Source: Globisporangium splendens
Lineage: Eukaryota; Oomycota; Peronosporomycetes; Pythiales; Pythiaceae
NCBI GenBank assembly: GCA_006386115.1
Contig: VFIW01000024.1
Span: 62,001-126,000, forward strand
Direction: 5' to 3'
Length of the DNA: 64,000 nt
This document shows positions 1 through 11,900 of the stretch, in pieces; position 1 is the first letter of the stretch; the number at the start of each line of letters is the position of its first letter. The position numbers and the translations under genes are program-made. Under the pieces are notes generated by a model. It did no database searches, had not been told where the DNA came from, and worked only from the letters and a program-made list of their open reading frames with translations.

Positions 1-970
1 CGTTAGCAAGGCTGGCGAAGCGGATTGCTTCCACTCGCCCACCAATCGAATGCTTTACGTATCGTTTGCGCGCAGCGCGTAAACGATCAACGAACACCTT
101 CGGACATTTATTGAAGTTGTCAATAAATGTGTTCCACGACTGCAAGAGTGCAGCCGTGTTATAGCTGTTCTTCCGAACTCTCTTGCGAGATACGCAGTAA
201 CGCATCTGGAAAAACAGATCGATGTAAAACCGATTCCGATCATCAGTAATCGGATCGAGGTTCAAGCTCTGAACGTATGTGTCGTCCTTCAGAGCTTGCG
301 TTTCGAACGACGCGTGGTCATACTCAGGACGAGAAGCACCACGATTGTGTGGGTCAAGGACTCACGATGGGGTCCAATGACCAACGACATAGGGAGTGTG
401 TTGGCGTTCCAACACACTCGAAGACAAGCTTGCAGCCTCTGTCTTTTGTTTCTTCTTCAACGACTCACGCGAGTCGTCGCAACCATTGTCGTTCTTCTTC
501 TCGTCGGAGGAGGATCCTCCGTACGCTGAATCACCGTCGAAGAGGGAGGAGATGTCGCTCTCTTCGTAGTCGACGCGGTCGACACCGTGTTCGTCTTGGA
601 AGCTGGAAGGAAAGCGCTCGATCTTCGGGAGCTCCTTCTCCTCCAGCTCATTGGATACTGCGCAAGCAGCATCCGCACCAGAATCACACATTCGGACATC
701 ATCCGCTGCAGATGATGTCGAATTTGACGCAGCATACTTCGCTGCATGAGGCGTTTTATACGCTTGCACCGACAAGCGCACGCTTGCGGTGCTTTCGCTT
801 CTGCTTTTGCAGTCGTTATTGCTAGCACTGCTGCCTTTATTCGCACTCATGTTGCTGTCAACGTGAGTGCGCAGTGCGAAATGATCGGTACCAACAAGTG
901 CTGACCCAATACGTTTGATCAAGCTGAACGACCAAATGCGACCGCTCAACCAGGTCAAAAAATAGATCAA
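1..970 (-). pseudogene. Gag-like or antisense ORF of the left LTR element (partial, one stop)
   Basis: A minus-strand frame is open from 970 to 365, is stopped by TGA at 362-364, and continues open in the same frame to position 1 and beyond the window. The likely start is the Met at 850 (MSANKGSS). The first half is Ser/Asp/Lys-rich and low-complexity. The second half, after the stop, is an ordinary basic and hydrophobic mix (for example FVDRLRAARKRYVKHS) and looks like real coding sequence. I do not recognise a family. Its position just inside an LTR would suit a gag of a minus-strand element, but the polypurine-like tract on the + side suits an antisense gene of a + strand element. No protease or RT is visible. 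Confidence 0.45.
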
Positions 971-990
971 TCGATTTTGACGGGGGATGG

Positions 991-1397
991 TGTAACAGGG
1001 TAGATGTTACACAATTCGCAACTATGCGAATAATCACAGTGCTACACTTCACTGTGAGCATTGACTTAAGTACGAAGTCGTACTTAAGAAGTGATGAACT
1101 ATTGCCTCATACAGGTGATACTTTGTGAGCAGCCTATTGGCCAATATTATTGAGTATCTCTTTTATTGTCCAATCAGAGTGTAGGAATTGTAGGAAATTC
1201 TGTGAGCCAATGGTTTTTGGTCCAATCACATCAATTAGGCTAGGGACTAATTCGATGTAATCTCACTCTCAACTTTACCACCAATTGCATACGTCTTTAT
1301 TCAATTGGGAGCGACTCAAGACAGGCTTGAGTCGTTCACAGCACGTTTCCTCAACGCACACCTACGGTATACGCAGTTGTAACAGCCACCCTGTTAC
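991..1397 (+). repeat. LTR of left element (407 bp)
   Basis: The ends are perfect 10-base inverted repeats (TGTAACAGGG and CCCTGTTACA) in the TG...CA form typical of LTRs. The left end follows a purine-rich tract (CGGGGGATGG). The sequence shares nothing obvious with the LTR at 5981-6643 apart from the TGTAA ends and the GGGGATGR context. The pol reading frame happens to stay open through its last ~110 bases, which gives a false upstream Met at 1285. The strand assignment depends on the tract and is tentative. Confidence 0.7.
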
Positions 1398-4300
1398 AGT
1401 ACCCATCTTGAAGAAGACGAACGGAGGTGGAGCAGTCAGGCGCCAACAAAAGACTGTCTCCTTTGCCATCGACCCCATGGATGAGGCGATGTGCGTGGAA
1501 GAAACGAATGGGAAAAGAGCCGAAGAGCCATCCCGAGACAAGGTGACCAAGAAAAAGAAGCAATTACCGTCAAGTGTTGCAAGCGCAACGTGTGCCCCTG
1601 ATCAAGGTACATGTCAAGATGACGAAGGAAGTGTCCAAGCACAAGACATTTCAAGCGAGTTTGCGAATATCGTGGTCTACAATGAAGATGGTGACGTGGA
1701 TGTAATCCGTCACGTGAAGATTGAAAATCCTCCAAGCTCAGTCGAAGAGTTGATTTCCTTGCCATGGATGAGCAAGAAGACGCTGAAGCGTAGCCTAGCG
1801 AAAGGCGAAATTTCGCAGGTCTGCATGATCGTCGATGTTGACGATGCAGAAGACATCAACACGGTATCAGCAACGGAGGCTGAAGTGTTCGATGAGAAGA
1901 CACGGAAGGAAAGGTTCGAGGAGCAGTCATGGGACGCTCTCAAGACGAACCCCGTGTATGAACTTGTCAAGGAATATGAGGACATATTCCCAGACAAGGT
2001 GCCGGACGAACTGCCATTCGATAGAGGCGTTCGTCACGAGATTGACATACTTCCTGGCACGAAGTATTGTATCACACGGCAGTGGCCGTTGCCAAGAGAA
2101 CAAGTCGTTGCGATCGACGAGTTCTTTGCGCAACGTGCTAAGGCTGGGCATGTGCGAGAGAGCAAGTCTCCACATTGTAGCCCAACCTTCTGTGTGAAGA
2201 AGGCAACTGGTGGTTGGCGCATCGTTCACGCTTTCAACAAGCTGAACGACGCTACCATTCCAGCCCAAACTCCGGTTCCACGCAAGGATATGATCCTTGA
2301 TGGAATGGTTGGCAGCACTCTCTTTAGTGCTATCGATCTGAAAGATGGGTTCTATCAGATTCGAATGCGCGAAGATGATGTACCACTAACTGCAGTGAGT
2401 ACCCCGAGTGGTATGCTGTGGGAATGGTTAGTGATGCCACAGGGTTTGAAGAACGCTCCTGCGACTTTCAATAGGATGGTCACGAATTTACTTCGTCCAT
2501 TGAGAGGGTTTGCACCGAGTTACTTTGACGATATTTTCGTTCATAGTAAAACCACGGGTGAAAAGTCTGACGTTGATGTTCATCTTGACCATCTTCGTCA
2601 AGTCTTTCAGGTCATGCGTGAGAACAAGCTCTACGCTAACCTGAAGAAGTGCATATTCTTTGCACCAGAGATCCCCGTTCTCGGTTGCTTTGTGGGAAAG
2701 CATGGCGTTCGAGTTGATCCGGAGAAGGTCAAAGCTATTGACGATTGGCCTGTGCCTCAGAACGTCAAACAGCTGAGACAATGGTTGGATTTGGCCAACT
2801 ACTTACACAAGTACACGCGCAATTATGCAGCGTTGGTGAAACCGCTCACACAGCTCTTGAAGAAAGACGTTGAGTGGGAGTGGTCTAGAGACCATGAGAC
2901 GGCGTTCGAAGAAGTCAAGAGGAGTCTTCGAGAAGCTCCTGTGTTGGCTCTGCTAAATCACGACAAGCCGTTCCACGTCGTCTGTGATGCAAGCGACTAT
3001 GCCATCGGTTGCGCGTTGATGCAACACGATGGTGAGAGTCATGAGCGAGTTGTGTCGTATCAGTCACGACAACTCCGACCCGCAGAACGGAACTACCCAG
3101 TTCATGACAAAGGACTTCTGGCGATGAAGTATTCTTTGGTCAAGTTCCGTGTGTATCTGCTTGAAGAGGAGCGCTTCGCGATCTACACAGATCACGCATC
3201 TCTGCGTACAGCTGTAAAGACTCCTCATTTGTCACAAAGAATGGCGAGATGGTTCTCCTTCTTTGCAGAGTACAACTTTGTTGTACACTACAAGCCAGGC
3301 AAGACGAACATCTTAGCCGATGCGCTGTCAAGACGTCCGGATTACGATCCGAAGACCAAGAGTGAAGACACGGACGGAGCGTGTCGACTCTGTGAAGACA
3401 TTCAAGCGATCGCAGTGCAAGCAGCGACTACAGTGCGAGAAGACATTGTCGAAGGGTACAAGTCTGACGAAACATGTCAGGACTTGTTGAAGTATTTCAA
3501 GGACCCTTCGGACAAAGCACTGCAAGGTCTTCCGTCACGCACAAGGTCGCGAGTTCACCGCTTCCGAGTACACAATGGGTTGTTGTACTACGCGGTTGAA
3601 CAAGGGGATACAGCAAGGGTTGTTGTTCCCAACGACGAAGGTCTGCGTCATCGACTCTTGTATGAGTACCATGACAGTCCTTCGGGTGGCCATCTCGGAC
3701 GTGAGAAAACGTTTCTCAGTCTTTCCCGGGATTACTACTGGCCACACATGTACAAGTGGGTTCGCAAGTATGTGAGGACTTGCGAGATCTGCCAACGAGT
3801 GAAACCTTCTGGTTCCACTCAGGCACCACTTCGTTCATTGGCTGTCCCTCAGGACAGTTGGAAGTCTGTGAGTATGGATTTCATATTCGGACTTCCACGA
3901 GACAAACACGGACGCAATGGCATCCTTGTGTTTGTGGACCGATTCAGCAAGATGGTCCATCTTGCGCCTGTTTCGGACAAGATCTCAGCCGAAATGACGG
4001 CCAAGGTCTTTGTAGACGTCGTATTCCGTTTGCATGGCCTACCAGTCGAGATCGTGTCTGACCGTGACACTCGGTTTACGTCCAAGTTCTGGCGTGCACT
4101 GTTCGGACTTCTGGACACCAAGTTGTCCATGTCAACAGCGGCACATCCTGAAACGGACGGTCAAACTGAACGAGTGAATCGTGTCCTGGAAGACGTGTTG
4201 CGCAGCTACGCAACGTCTTTCAAAGAGTGGAGTGAGTTTCTCCCTCTTGCCGAGTTTGCGTTGAACAACTCCACGCATGTCTCGACAGGTCACTCTCCAT

Positions 4301-5561
4301 TTTATGTGAACTATGGCATTCATCCTCGAGTGCCCGCTTCCATAATGGGTGAGGTCTCTACCCTTACTTGGGGAGGGACTCCGGCTCACGGAAACAAGCC
4401 GAAGTCGTCTTACGACCTGAATGCTGCTTCCGAGTTGAAAGCCAATTTTGACTTGATGAAACCCCTCGACGACCTGATAAGTCGTGAAGAGCAGCAAGCC
4501 GATGACTTTGTTGTGAGGAGGCAAGCCGTTGTGAGGTTTGTTCGAGACGCAATCGCGAAGGCTCAGGATCTGCAAAAGGAGCAAGCAGACAAGAGCGGAA
4601 GGAAGAACAAGCAAGTATATAAGATCAATGATCTTGTATTACTTAGCACGGCGAACCTGCCTGAACATGCAGTGTCCAACTTGGGAAGCTCCAAGCTTCT
4701 GCCAAGATATATTGGACCGTTCAGGGTAGTGAAATGCAATGGCTTTTTGGAGCATACACGCTAGACATACGACACGCATGCGTTACACCCAAAATTTATG
4801 GGGGTAGACTAACGCTAACTGCCAAGTGGATCTGCGGACCCTACGAGATCGTCCGCAAACGATCGAGCTGACGTGAAGCTCTCCACTCTTGAGGCGAAGA
4901 GCAAACGCTCATCGCTCTGGAGATCTTCTCGGAGTACAGGAGGGCAGGGACGTTCGAAGGATGGTCCTCACTGCCTCCAGCGCTTGAGAGAGATGGTACT
5001 CGCCACGAAGTACCTCGAGAGCCGAACCTGCCTCTTCCACAGAGCGCAACAGGCGATCGTGAGCCAACTCACGAGACTTCTCGTTCTTCCAGAGTCGAAC
5101 AAGTTCGTCCTGAACCTGTTGGAACCGTTCCTCATAACGGGACTCCAAAGCCGAACACTGGGCAGAACCTTCTGTCAGATCGTCGATCTTCGACTCATGA
5201 TCGGCGGCAAGGTTCTCGAGACTCTCGCAGCGTTCCTCAAGCGTCGAACAACGCTGCTTGCAAATAGCCTCGATTTGCCCCAGATTGAGCACTCTCCACT
5301 TCCAGAGTCGCTCAATCGTTTTCTAGTTCAGCCCCCCACCCCCGTTGTTCGACTCTCGGGAGAGCATCGCTGGGTGGTGAGTCGATTGTTGATCACGAAG
5401 ATCGACCGACTCATCGTCGAGGAAAGAAGCGGTTGAACAATCAACGCTTCTACAGAGTTCGGTGGCGTGGATATCCACCGAGCTCGGACACGTGGGAGCC
5501 TCGTCAGACATTGGAGTCTGATGTTCCCGACGTGGTCCGCAGCTATGAGAACTGCTTGTAG
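1398..5561 (+). pseudogene. Ty3/gypsy pol remnant: RT, RNase H, integrase, chromodomain
   Basis: The domains read in order. Reverse transcriptase carries the YFDD box near 2522. RNase H starts near 2975 (CDASDYAIGC). The integrase HHCC zinc finger lies near 3670-3800, and the integrase core has its D, D and E (MDFIFGLP, SDRDTRF, TDGQTERVNRVLED) to about 4220. The frame then breaks near 4735: the continuation AYTLDIRHACV followed by a GGRL motif is in another frame. After a Pro/Ser-rich linker with further stops, a chromodomain tail (FYRVRWRGYPPSSDTWEP) reads to a stop at 5561. Gag and protease are missing: the coding sequence begins directly at the 991-1397 LTR. The RT-integrase-chromodomain order marks a chromovirus-type Ty3/gypsy element. 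It is inactive as it stands. Confidence 0.88.
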
Positions 5562-5904
5562 CGTCGCCAGGGGTGACACTACGACGACCAGAGCTACGGT
5601 TCGCTCTGTCGTCAGCAGGAGTTCTTCTTTCGGCACGAGCATTGCCACGACGAAGAAGACGCTCCATCTTGTTCTCATTCTCAAGACGAACAAATGTTCG
5701 CCATGAGTCTCTCTGGGCTGCGATGTGTTGGTTCGGATCATCGCGACCGTTGATCCGACGCCAACTGAAGAACCGCTCCTTGTAGAACTCGAGCTCCCCT
5801 TTCTTCTTCAGAATGGGAGAAATGTCGAAGAGTTCTGGAGCTGTCTGCTGTCGCTTGGACGACGGACGTTCTTCACGGTTCACTTGGTCACTTGGTCGCT
5901 TCAT
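5323..5904 (-). other. Antisense ORF between pol stop and 3' LTR
   Basis: This minus-strand ORF starts at Met 5904, 77 bases inside the LTR, and reads inward. Residues from about 10 to 115 (for example KKKGELEFYKERFFSWRR) have a charged helical character that looks protein-like and cover the part not occupied by pol. The remainder overlaps the chromodomain on the other strand and is probably only a shadow. After the stop at 5323 the same frame reopens to 4909. I recognise no domain. It could be an accessory antisense gene of the element or chance. Confidence 0.25.
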
Positions 5905-5980
5905 TGCCAATTGCAAAGTGAACTGCTCCGAAAGGTCTGCAAAAGTACGCAAGGTACTTGTGACTTTAAGGAGGGGATGA

Positions 5981-6643
5981 TGTAATGGGCCACAACCAGC
6001 CATTACATGAAGGTGGATCTGTCCCCAGATATAGTGTGTCACACACCACCTTCAGCGTGCATTGTGGAGACACAAATAACAAAGGGATTACGGTAAGACA
6101 GTCCCCACATGCACGTGTGACGTCATTCGATGATGTCACGAGTGTTCTCTGTGCTGATCAGTGCAGAATGTTGTTCTCATGTACTAATCAGTATTGAGCA
6201 ATGACATCCATGTACTAATCAAGTACTGAGTGATGGTTCCTGCTTGGGAAACTGGACTGGCGACGAGACTGATGTGTCTCTGCCGCCTCAAGTGAGTGGC
6301 GCGAGCCAATCACTTTGCAGGGATTTTATACAAGACTTGAAGTTCAAGCTTCTAGAAGATCCCGTAGGTTCAACCTCAGTGTACCCAAGGTTTTATATGT
6401 CAGATTCATAGGTTTTATTGTGTGTGTTTATGTTTTAGTCATAAAATCTGTCGGAGCCCTTGGGGTTCATTAGCAAGTAGCGACAGGAACCATAACCATT
6501 TTTAATTCAGTTGCAAATTTTCCTTCAAGCCCTCAAGTCTTCTTCCTCCCTCCAAGTCGGGAGATCGCTTCCTCTGGCACAAGCTGTGTGCCGTTTGAGG
6601 GACTGTTTGTAACAGCGCCCCCTTACAGTTATGGCCCATTACA
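5981..6643 (+). repeat. 3' LTR of the pol-bearing element (663 bp)
   Basis: The LTR starts TGTAATGGGC at 5981 right after the purine-rich tract AAGGAGGGGATGA and ends GGCCCATTACA at 6643, giving terminal inverted repeats. It contains a TATA-like TTTATAC near 6325. No matching copy is present at the left end of pol, consistent with the 5' half being displaced or lost. Confidence 0.75.
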
Positions 6644-7670
6644 CGCACGAGTTCACAGGTTTGTCACAGATTCGGCCAATTTTGAGCAAACAGCATCGCC
6701 CTCATTCGAAGAGATACAGGTAATGGGAATCCGACTGCTGTACAAACTTACTGTTGCTATGCAGGGCGACGCAGAACCAATCGAGACAGGTGCGCAACAG
6801 AATGTATCATTAAGATACGTGGCTACTTCAAGTTGAAAATTCGTTAGGAGGGTCATGAGAGCACACAGTAGCATGTCAACTAGTAGCCTAATTTTGTTAA
6901 TAAAAAGTCAACAACTTTGAGAACGACGACGCAGCCTCCACATTACTATGGCGTTGGCTGGGTGATGCTCGGGTCAGTGCGGCAGTGAGACCTTCTTGCA
7001 AAAGGAAGGAAACCTCTTGGTGAACCTCCAGTGCTTTGTCAGCAAGTCTTCCAACATTTTGAGCCGCGTTGTAAGGTCTTCTAGTTCGCGAATTCGGCTC
7101 CACAGAAGCTGTGACGAGAACGCAACGTTTCGCTCACTCGGTCCTTCGCTACGGACTGGCGCTGACATGCTTTTTTCCGCCGACTTCGCTTATTGGACGC
7201 AAGTTTTTTTGTGCATGCCCAACGGCAGCCGGTTCATCTACTGTTCAAGAAACTGGTTAAACGGTTCAAAATTTGGCACGTTTCGCAAAAAGTTGCCCAA
7301 CTTTACGTCGATAATATTCGGTTTAAAACGACTGGAACGGGAAATTAACTTGTTAAATTTCATTCTCAACTTCAATTATTATAATTTACGTCAATAACTT
7401 CTGTTTTATATTTATGTTGTAATATAACATGCAACTTAAATGTTGATTTTGTAAACTACATCCGCCAACAGTTGAGCAACTCTGGTATAGCAACTTTTCT
7501 CTCTTATATCAACTTTCTGGACTTTTGCTTGTTCATTTAAAGTTGCTGTAACGAGAGCCGCTGTAATGACTTTGGCCACGAGCACTGGATGTGATAAAAC
7601 CTCGATGTTTAGAGTATTGGTGATCAACAGACTTTATGTTTTTGCTTCAACTCTCTCTACTGTCGTCTCT
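6644..7670. other. Intergenic, no gene recognised
   Basis: About 1 kb lies between the LTR and the 3' end of the aminopeptidase gene. It becomes A/T-rich from about 7280 to 7440. The ORFs here are short, lack recognisable motifs and carry no flanking structure. I see nothing to annotate. Confidence 0.6.
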
Positions 7671-8819
7671 TTACAATGGACGCTGGACCTTGGCGAGATC
7701 CCACTCCATCACTGGTTCGTTCTCACGCGCCGTCAGGATCTCAAAGCCAGTCTCCGTGACGAGCACCGTGTGTTCGAATTGCGCCGAGCGCGAGCCGTCC
7801 ACAGTCACGACCGTCCACTCGTCTGGCCACATCTTGTCTCGCCACGTACCCACGTTGATCATAGGCTCAATGGTGAAGATGTGGCCGGGTTTCATGATGC
7901 CCACGGCCTTGTTCTTTGCGTAGTGCGGCACGTTTGGCGCGCAGTGGAACAACGAACCGATGCCGTGGCCACAGTATGTCTTCACGACCGAGAAGTTTTG
8001 CGCGTTTGCCGTTTCAGCAATGTGTTTACCGAGCTCACGGTACATCGTGCCGGGACGCACGAGGCTCATCGCGTTCTTCAGACAGTCGAACGCTGTCTTC
8101 ACCAATCGCACGCCTTCTTCGTCGACGTTGCCGACCAAGAACGTATCATTCAGATCGCCGTGATAGCCATCTTTGTACACACTTACATCGAGGTTTACAA
8201 TATCGCCATCTTCAAATGGACGGTTGTCGGGGATACCGTGGCAAATCACTTCGTTCACGGAAACGCACACGGACTTGGGGAAGCTGTAGTAGTTCAACGG
8301 GGACGGGTAGCAGCCGCGCTCAATGCATGCGTCGTGCACGATACGATCAATCTCATCGGGCGTGACACCCACGCGCAGCGCGCGTCCAGCGAGATCGAGC
8401 ACCTCACGGCCGGCGCGGCACGCGGCGCGAATGCCTTCGATCTGCTTGGCCGTGTACACTGGGATCTTTCCGTCAGCTTGTTGCTCCGACACGGGGATGC
8501 CTGTCTGCCAATAGTCTGGTTTCTTGATATGGTCCGGCACCGTCTGCATCGGAGACACCACACCGGGGCGGAGCTTGCCCGTGAACTCAAAGCCGTCGAA
8601 CAGGTTGCCCGACTTGACGCGCGCGACCTCCTGCTGCTCGCTCGCGAGAGCGTCCGTGAACATCTTGTGCAGCGCCTTGTGCGTGGACCAGTAGCCCTTG
8701 AAGCAGTCCTGCGAGCAGAACGTGCTCATGGCCGGCGGGATGCCGAGCTTCTTGCACGACGGGCACACGAGCGTACCGCGCTTCGAGCACGTCGGGGTCA
8801 CACACGCCATCCCGTCCAT
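7671..8819 (-). CDS. Methionine aminopeptidase 1 (MYND-type zinc finger)
   Basis: The enzyme removes the N-terminal Met from nascent proteins in the cytosol. The start at 8819 gives 382 aa beginning MDGMACVTPTC; an upstream in-frame Met at 9056 would add an unconserved extension into the divergent promoter. The N-terminal ~60 residues carry a Cys/His zinc finger (CVTPTC, CPSCKK, FCSQDC, and a later His) as in eukaryotic type 1 enzymes. The catalytic half has the metal-binding Asp pair (NLDVSVYKDGYHGDLNDTF), the His box (GHGIGSLFH), the Glu of FTIEPMINVG and the terminal Glu of VTETGFEILT. The length matches the family and the reading frame is single and intact. It is divergently arranged with the K+ channel gene. 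Confidence 0.95.
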   Translation of the reverse strand: MDGMACVTPTCSKRGTLVCPSCKKLGIPPAMSTFCSQDCFKGYWSTHKALHKMFTDALASEQQEVARVKSGNLFDGFEFTGKLRPGVVSPMQTVPDHIKKPDYWQTGIPVSEQQADGKIPVYTAKQIEGIRAACRAGREVLDLAGRALRVGVTPDEIDRIVHDACIERGCYPSPLNYYSFPKSVCVSVNEVICHGIPDNRPFEDGDIVNLDVSVYKDGYHGDLNDTFLVGNVDEEGVRLVKTAFDCLKNAMSLVRPGTMYRELGKHIAETANAQNFSVVKTYCGHGIGSLFHCAPNVPHYAKNKAVGIMKPGHIFTIEPMINVGTWRDKMWPDEWTVVTVDGSRSAQFEHTVLVTETGFEILTARENEPVMEWDLAKVQRPL

Positions 8820-8994
8820 TTTGCCTATTTGAAAGTGGGAGAAGAAATGCTGCGATGATGATTGGAGGAAGAATACGTCCCAAAATAATGCACTAAAATG
8901 ATGTGGCTCATGGCATTTAAACCTTATTTTAGGACGAGTTGAAGCAGAGTGATGGTCGTTATTGGTTCCCCGCTTGAATGGCGGATTCGTTGTG
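8820..8994. promoter_or_regulatory. Divergent promoter region, aminopeptidase / K+ channel
   Basis: Only 175 bases separate the two start codons, so both promoters must lie here or within the genes. I can point to no specific element with confidence. Confidence 0.45.
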
Positions 8995-11900
8995 ATGACG
9001 GTCGCCGAGAACATGGCGCAGTACGCGGCACTCGCGACGCCCGCACGCAGGCGCATGCACGAGAAGGAGGACGATGAACTGCTGGATAACAGTGCGCACG
9101 ATCGTCAGGACTACGTCGAGCAGCGAGTGGACATCCTGGAGCATGTACGTGTGAGTGTGTGGAGGACATGCAAGCAGGTTTGCACTTTGGATGCCACCAT
9201 TGAATGCGCCTTTTGAAATGACGCGCGCTTGGTTGTCTTTTTTTCTACCAGGACGACGCCGAGCAAGAGCTGCACACGGAGCGAGGTAAGATGTGTTGGT
9301 ATTTGCTTAGTGGCAAGTACGCAGGTAGCCATAACCTGCAAATCATGCAAACGGGATAAATGATTGGTGCGGTTGATGCATGGGTGCAGTACGTCGTCGG
9401 AGCGAAATCGACCAGCGAAAGATGTACAGCGAAGCAAGCAGCAACATAAGAGGCGTGGATGCAGCACGATCGGTGGGGCAAGTGTATGAGCCAAGTCTGC
9501 AGGAGATAGCACAGGCTGCGCTTGAGGGGCAATGGGGCTTCTACTTGGAGATGACGAATTTCGTCCTGAGTGTGTTCATTTTTAGTATTTATATTGCTGA
9601 GGTGAGTCAAAGACTTGTCTCACTTTCCTCAAAGGTGGCTGGCACTGGATTGACAACACTTTGCGATAATCCACAGCTATACGACCGCGAGTTGAGTGAT
9701 GCGACCTGGAAAACAGTTGTTGAAATCCTCATCACTTCATTTTTTATCTTTGACCTGGTAAGTCGTGCTGCACTGTCGAACGAAGTGGACACTAACCGGA
9801 AGCTAGAAATCTATAACCCACTTTGCTACACTGCAGGCTTTACACCTTTTCGTTGCACCAAAACCCTGGAAATATCTGTCATCCCCTCATGGAATCATTG
9901 ATCTCCTCACAATTATCCCGTCAATAATTGTCGTAAGTTACACTGACGTATTTGTGCATATCTAAATGGACGGAACGTTAGTTGATGTTGCTTTTTTCTC
10001 GTGATGACCAGTTTATGATGCCATCGAGTCGCTCCCAGTTCTTCTTTGTGCTTCGTGTACTGCGCATTTTTCGAGCTTTACGTGTGCTTCGACTGAAACA
10101 GTTTCTGAGGTTCAGGAAAAGTGGATTTGATTACGAGGTAAAGATATGCTCGTTCTCTACTTCCAATATGTTTTGACTAGACTGATGGATCACTGTGATG
10201 TTTGTTCAACGTAGCTTGGTGTGTTCATGTTATCGACATTTGCTGTAATTCTCTGCGCCGCGGGAATGTTTCAAGCTCTCGAGGAGGATTTATATATCGA
10301 CAGCGAGCAAACGTTGTCTTTCCACAACGCGCTGTACTTTGTGCTTGTGAGCATCTCTACGATTGGTGAGGCAGTCAGCTTTTTCTTCTGAATCTTATTT
10401 GGTTAGTGGGCTTACAGCATGTACCGCTGTTATGAAGGCTATGGAGACATCACCCCCAAAACGACAATGGGTCACATCTTCGTCATGGTTCTCATTGTGG
10501 GTATTTTCACGATCGTGCCTCATGAGGTCAACAAGCTCAACAACTTGGCCAAGCAAAGTCACGAGTGGGATAAAGATTATTATCCCAAGCACAATTCGTC
10601 TGGTCACGTCATTGTTTCTGGGTATGCGCTGACTACGGATGCAGTACTAGATTTTTTACAGGAATTCTATCACACAAGTCGAGGAACTATCAATTTGGAT
10701 GTCGTTTTTCTCAGTGATTCGTTTCCGACTGCTGATCTGGTCCGTGCCCTCTCAATGGAGAAATATCGTCAACGTACCTGCTACCTTCGGGGAAGTTTGG
10801 CGAACTCCCAGGACCAGAGTCGTGCGCAAATGGGAAATGCCACGGCCGTCTTTCTTATCTCCAACAAGAGCCGTCACCAAGATCCGAAGCATCAGGACGC
10901 CGTAACGATTTTACACACGCTGTCCGTGCGCAACTTTTCTGATAGTCACGGGAAGCATCTGGATATCTATGTGCAATTGAGTTCTCGCGAGCAAGAATTT
11001 GAGACGACCGCAGACTTCCTAGGTGCCATCACCACGAGAACGTCTGCTTTGAAGAGTATGATTCTAGCGCGATCAACTATGTGCCCCGGTGCAAGCACAT
11101 TGATATTGAACTTGCTTCACTCGCCAGATATTGCTGAATATTCGAAGAGAAACAAGTGGAGTAAAGCCTGGATTCAAGAGGTAATGTTTTGCTATGGCCA
11201 TCCTAGTCCGGTTTTAAAGTACGCTATCCTCATCATGTGGACTCACACGTTTGCTCTGTTTTTGTAGTATCTTGATGGGATGTGCTACCAGATTTTTCCA
11301 ATAATCTTTTTCGAAAAATTTCAGTTTGAAAAGTATGAAGATGTTGCCCGCAATCTGTACGAACGATACGGTTCACTGCTTGTCACCGTATACGATAAAC
11401 GAGCGCAGCATCGAGACGATGGTTCTAGGGACGGCTCAGCAATGCCACTCGCGCCTTTCCAAACCTATATTCGTGAAGGGTGCGTGCCTTTCGTTTTTGC
11501 TCTTGACCCCTTCTCATCGTCTGATGTTTTACTGTATTGTCTTTGCATTGTTAGGGATATTGGTTTTGTTATTGCGAGAAGTGCATCCGTGGTGCTGCAC
11601 ATTGTGAATTCGTATGGAGAGTGGAGGGATGAGGAAGGTGCCGATGTGAAGTCACCACGAGCTACGAACTTTAGGCCAGTTCGTGTATCATCCGAAAGCC
11701 TTCTGAAACGTCAGTCTCCACCGACCAGCTTTCGCCAATCTAAGCGCACAGATGGATCAACTGAGTTGGTTGAGGCTCTGAATAGCCAAACAAAAAAGCC
11801 AAACACCGACCACAGCAGCAGCAATCAACCGAGAGATGCCAATGAAAGGAAGTCTTGGAGTGGGGTGGATAAAAATCGGAATTTCCCTCAAATTGATGAC

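Larger units (their letters stand above)
1..6643 (+). mobile_element. Nested or abutting Ty3/gypsy-type LTR retrotransposons
   Basis: This block holds two LTR families with unrelated sequences. One LTR is at 991-1397, bounded by TGTAACAGGG and its exact inverse CCCTGTTACA. The other is at 5981-6643, bounded by TGTAATGGGC and its near inverse. Each is preceded by a purine-rich stretch ending GGGGATGR, as expected of a polypurine tract on the + strand. The pol lying between them starts in mid-protein directly after the first LTR. The simplest reading is that one element inserted into another and removed the gag/protease end of the second from view. The left part lies outside the window, so the target-site duplication cannot be tested. 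Confidence 0.8.

Noticed and set aside
1285..1397. Start Met of the long pol ORF at 1285
   Set aside because: It lies inside the LTR at 991-1397; the frame is open there by chance and pol proper begins after 1397.
4909..5292. Coiled-coil-like minus-strand ORF opposite the pol linker
   Set aside because: The + strand in the same interval reads as the Pro/Ser-rich linker preceding the chromodomain, so the antisense coil is most likely a codon shadow.
7566..8858. 430-codon + ORF opposite methionine aminopeptidase
   Set aside because: Shadow of a strongly supported gene; Arg/His-rich and without domains.
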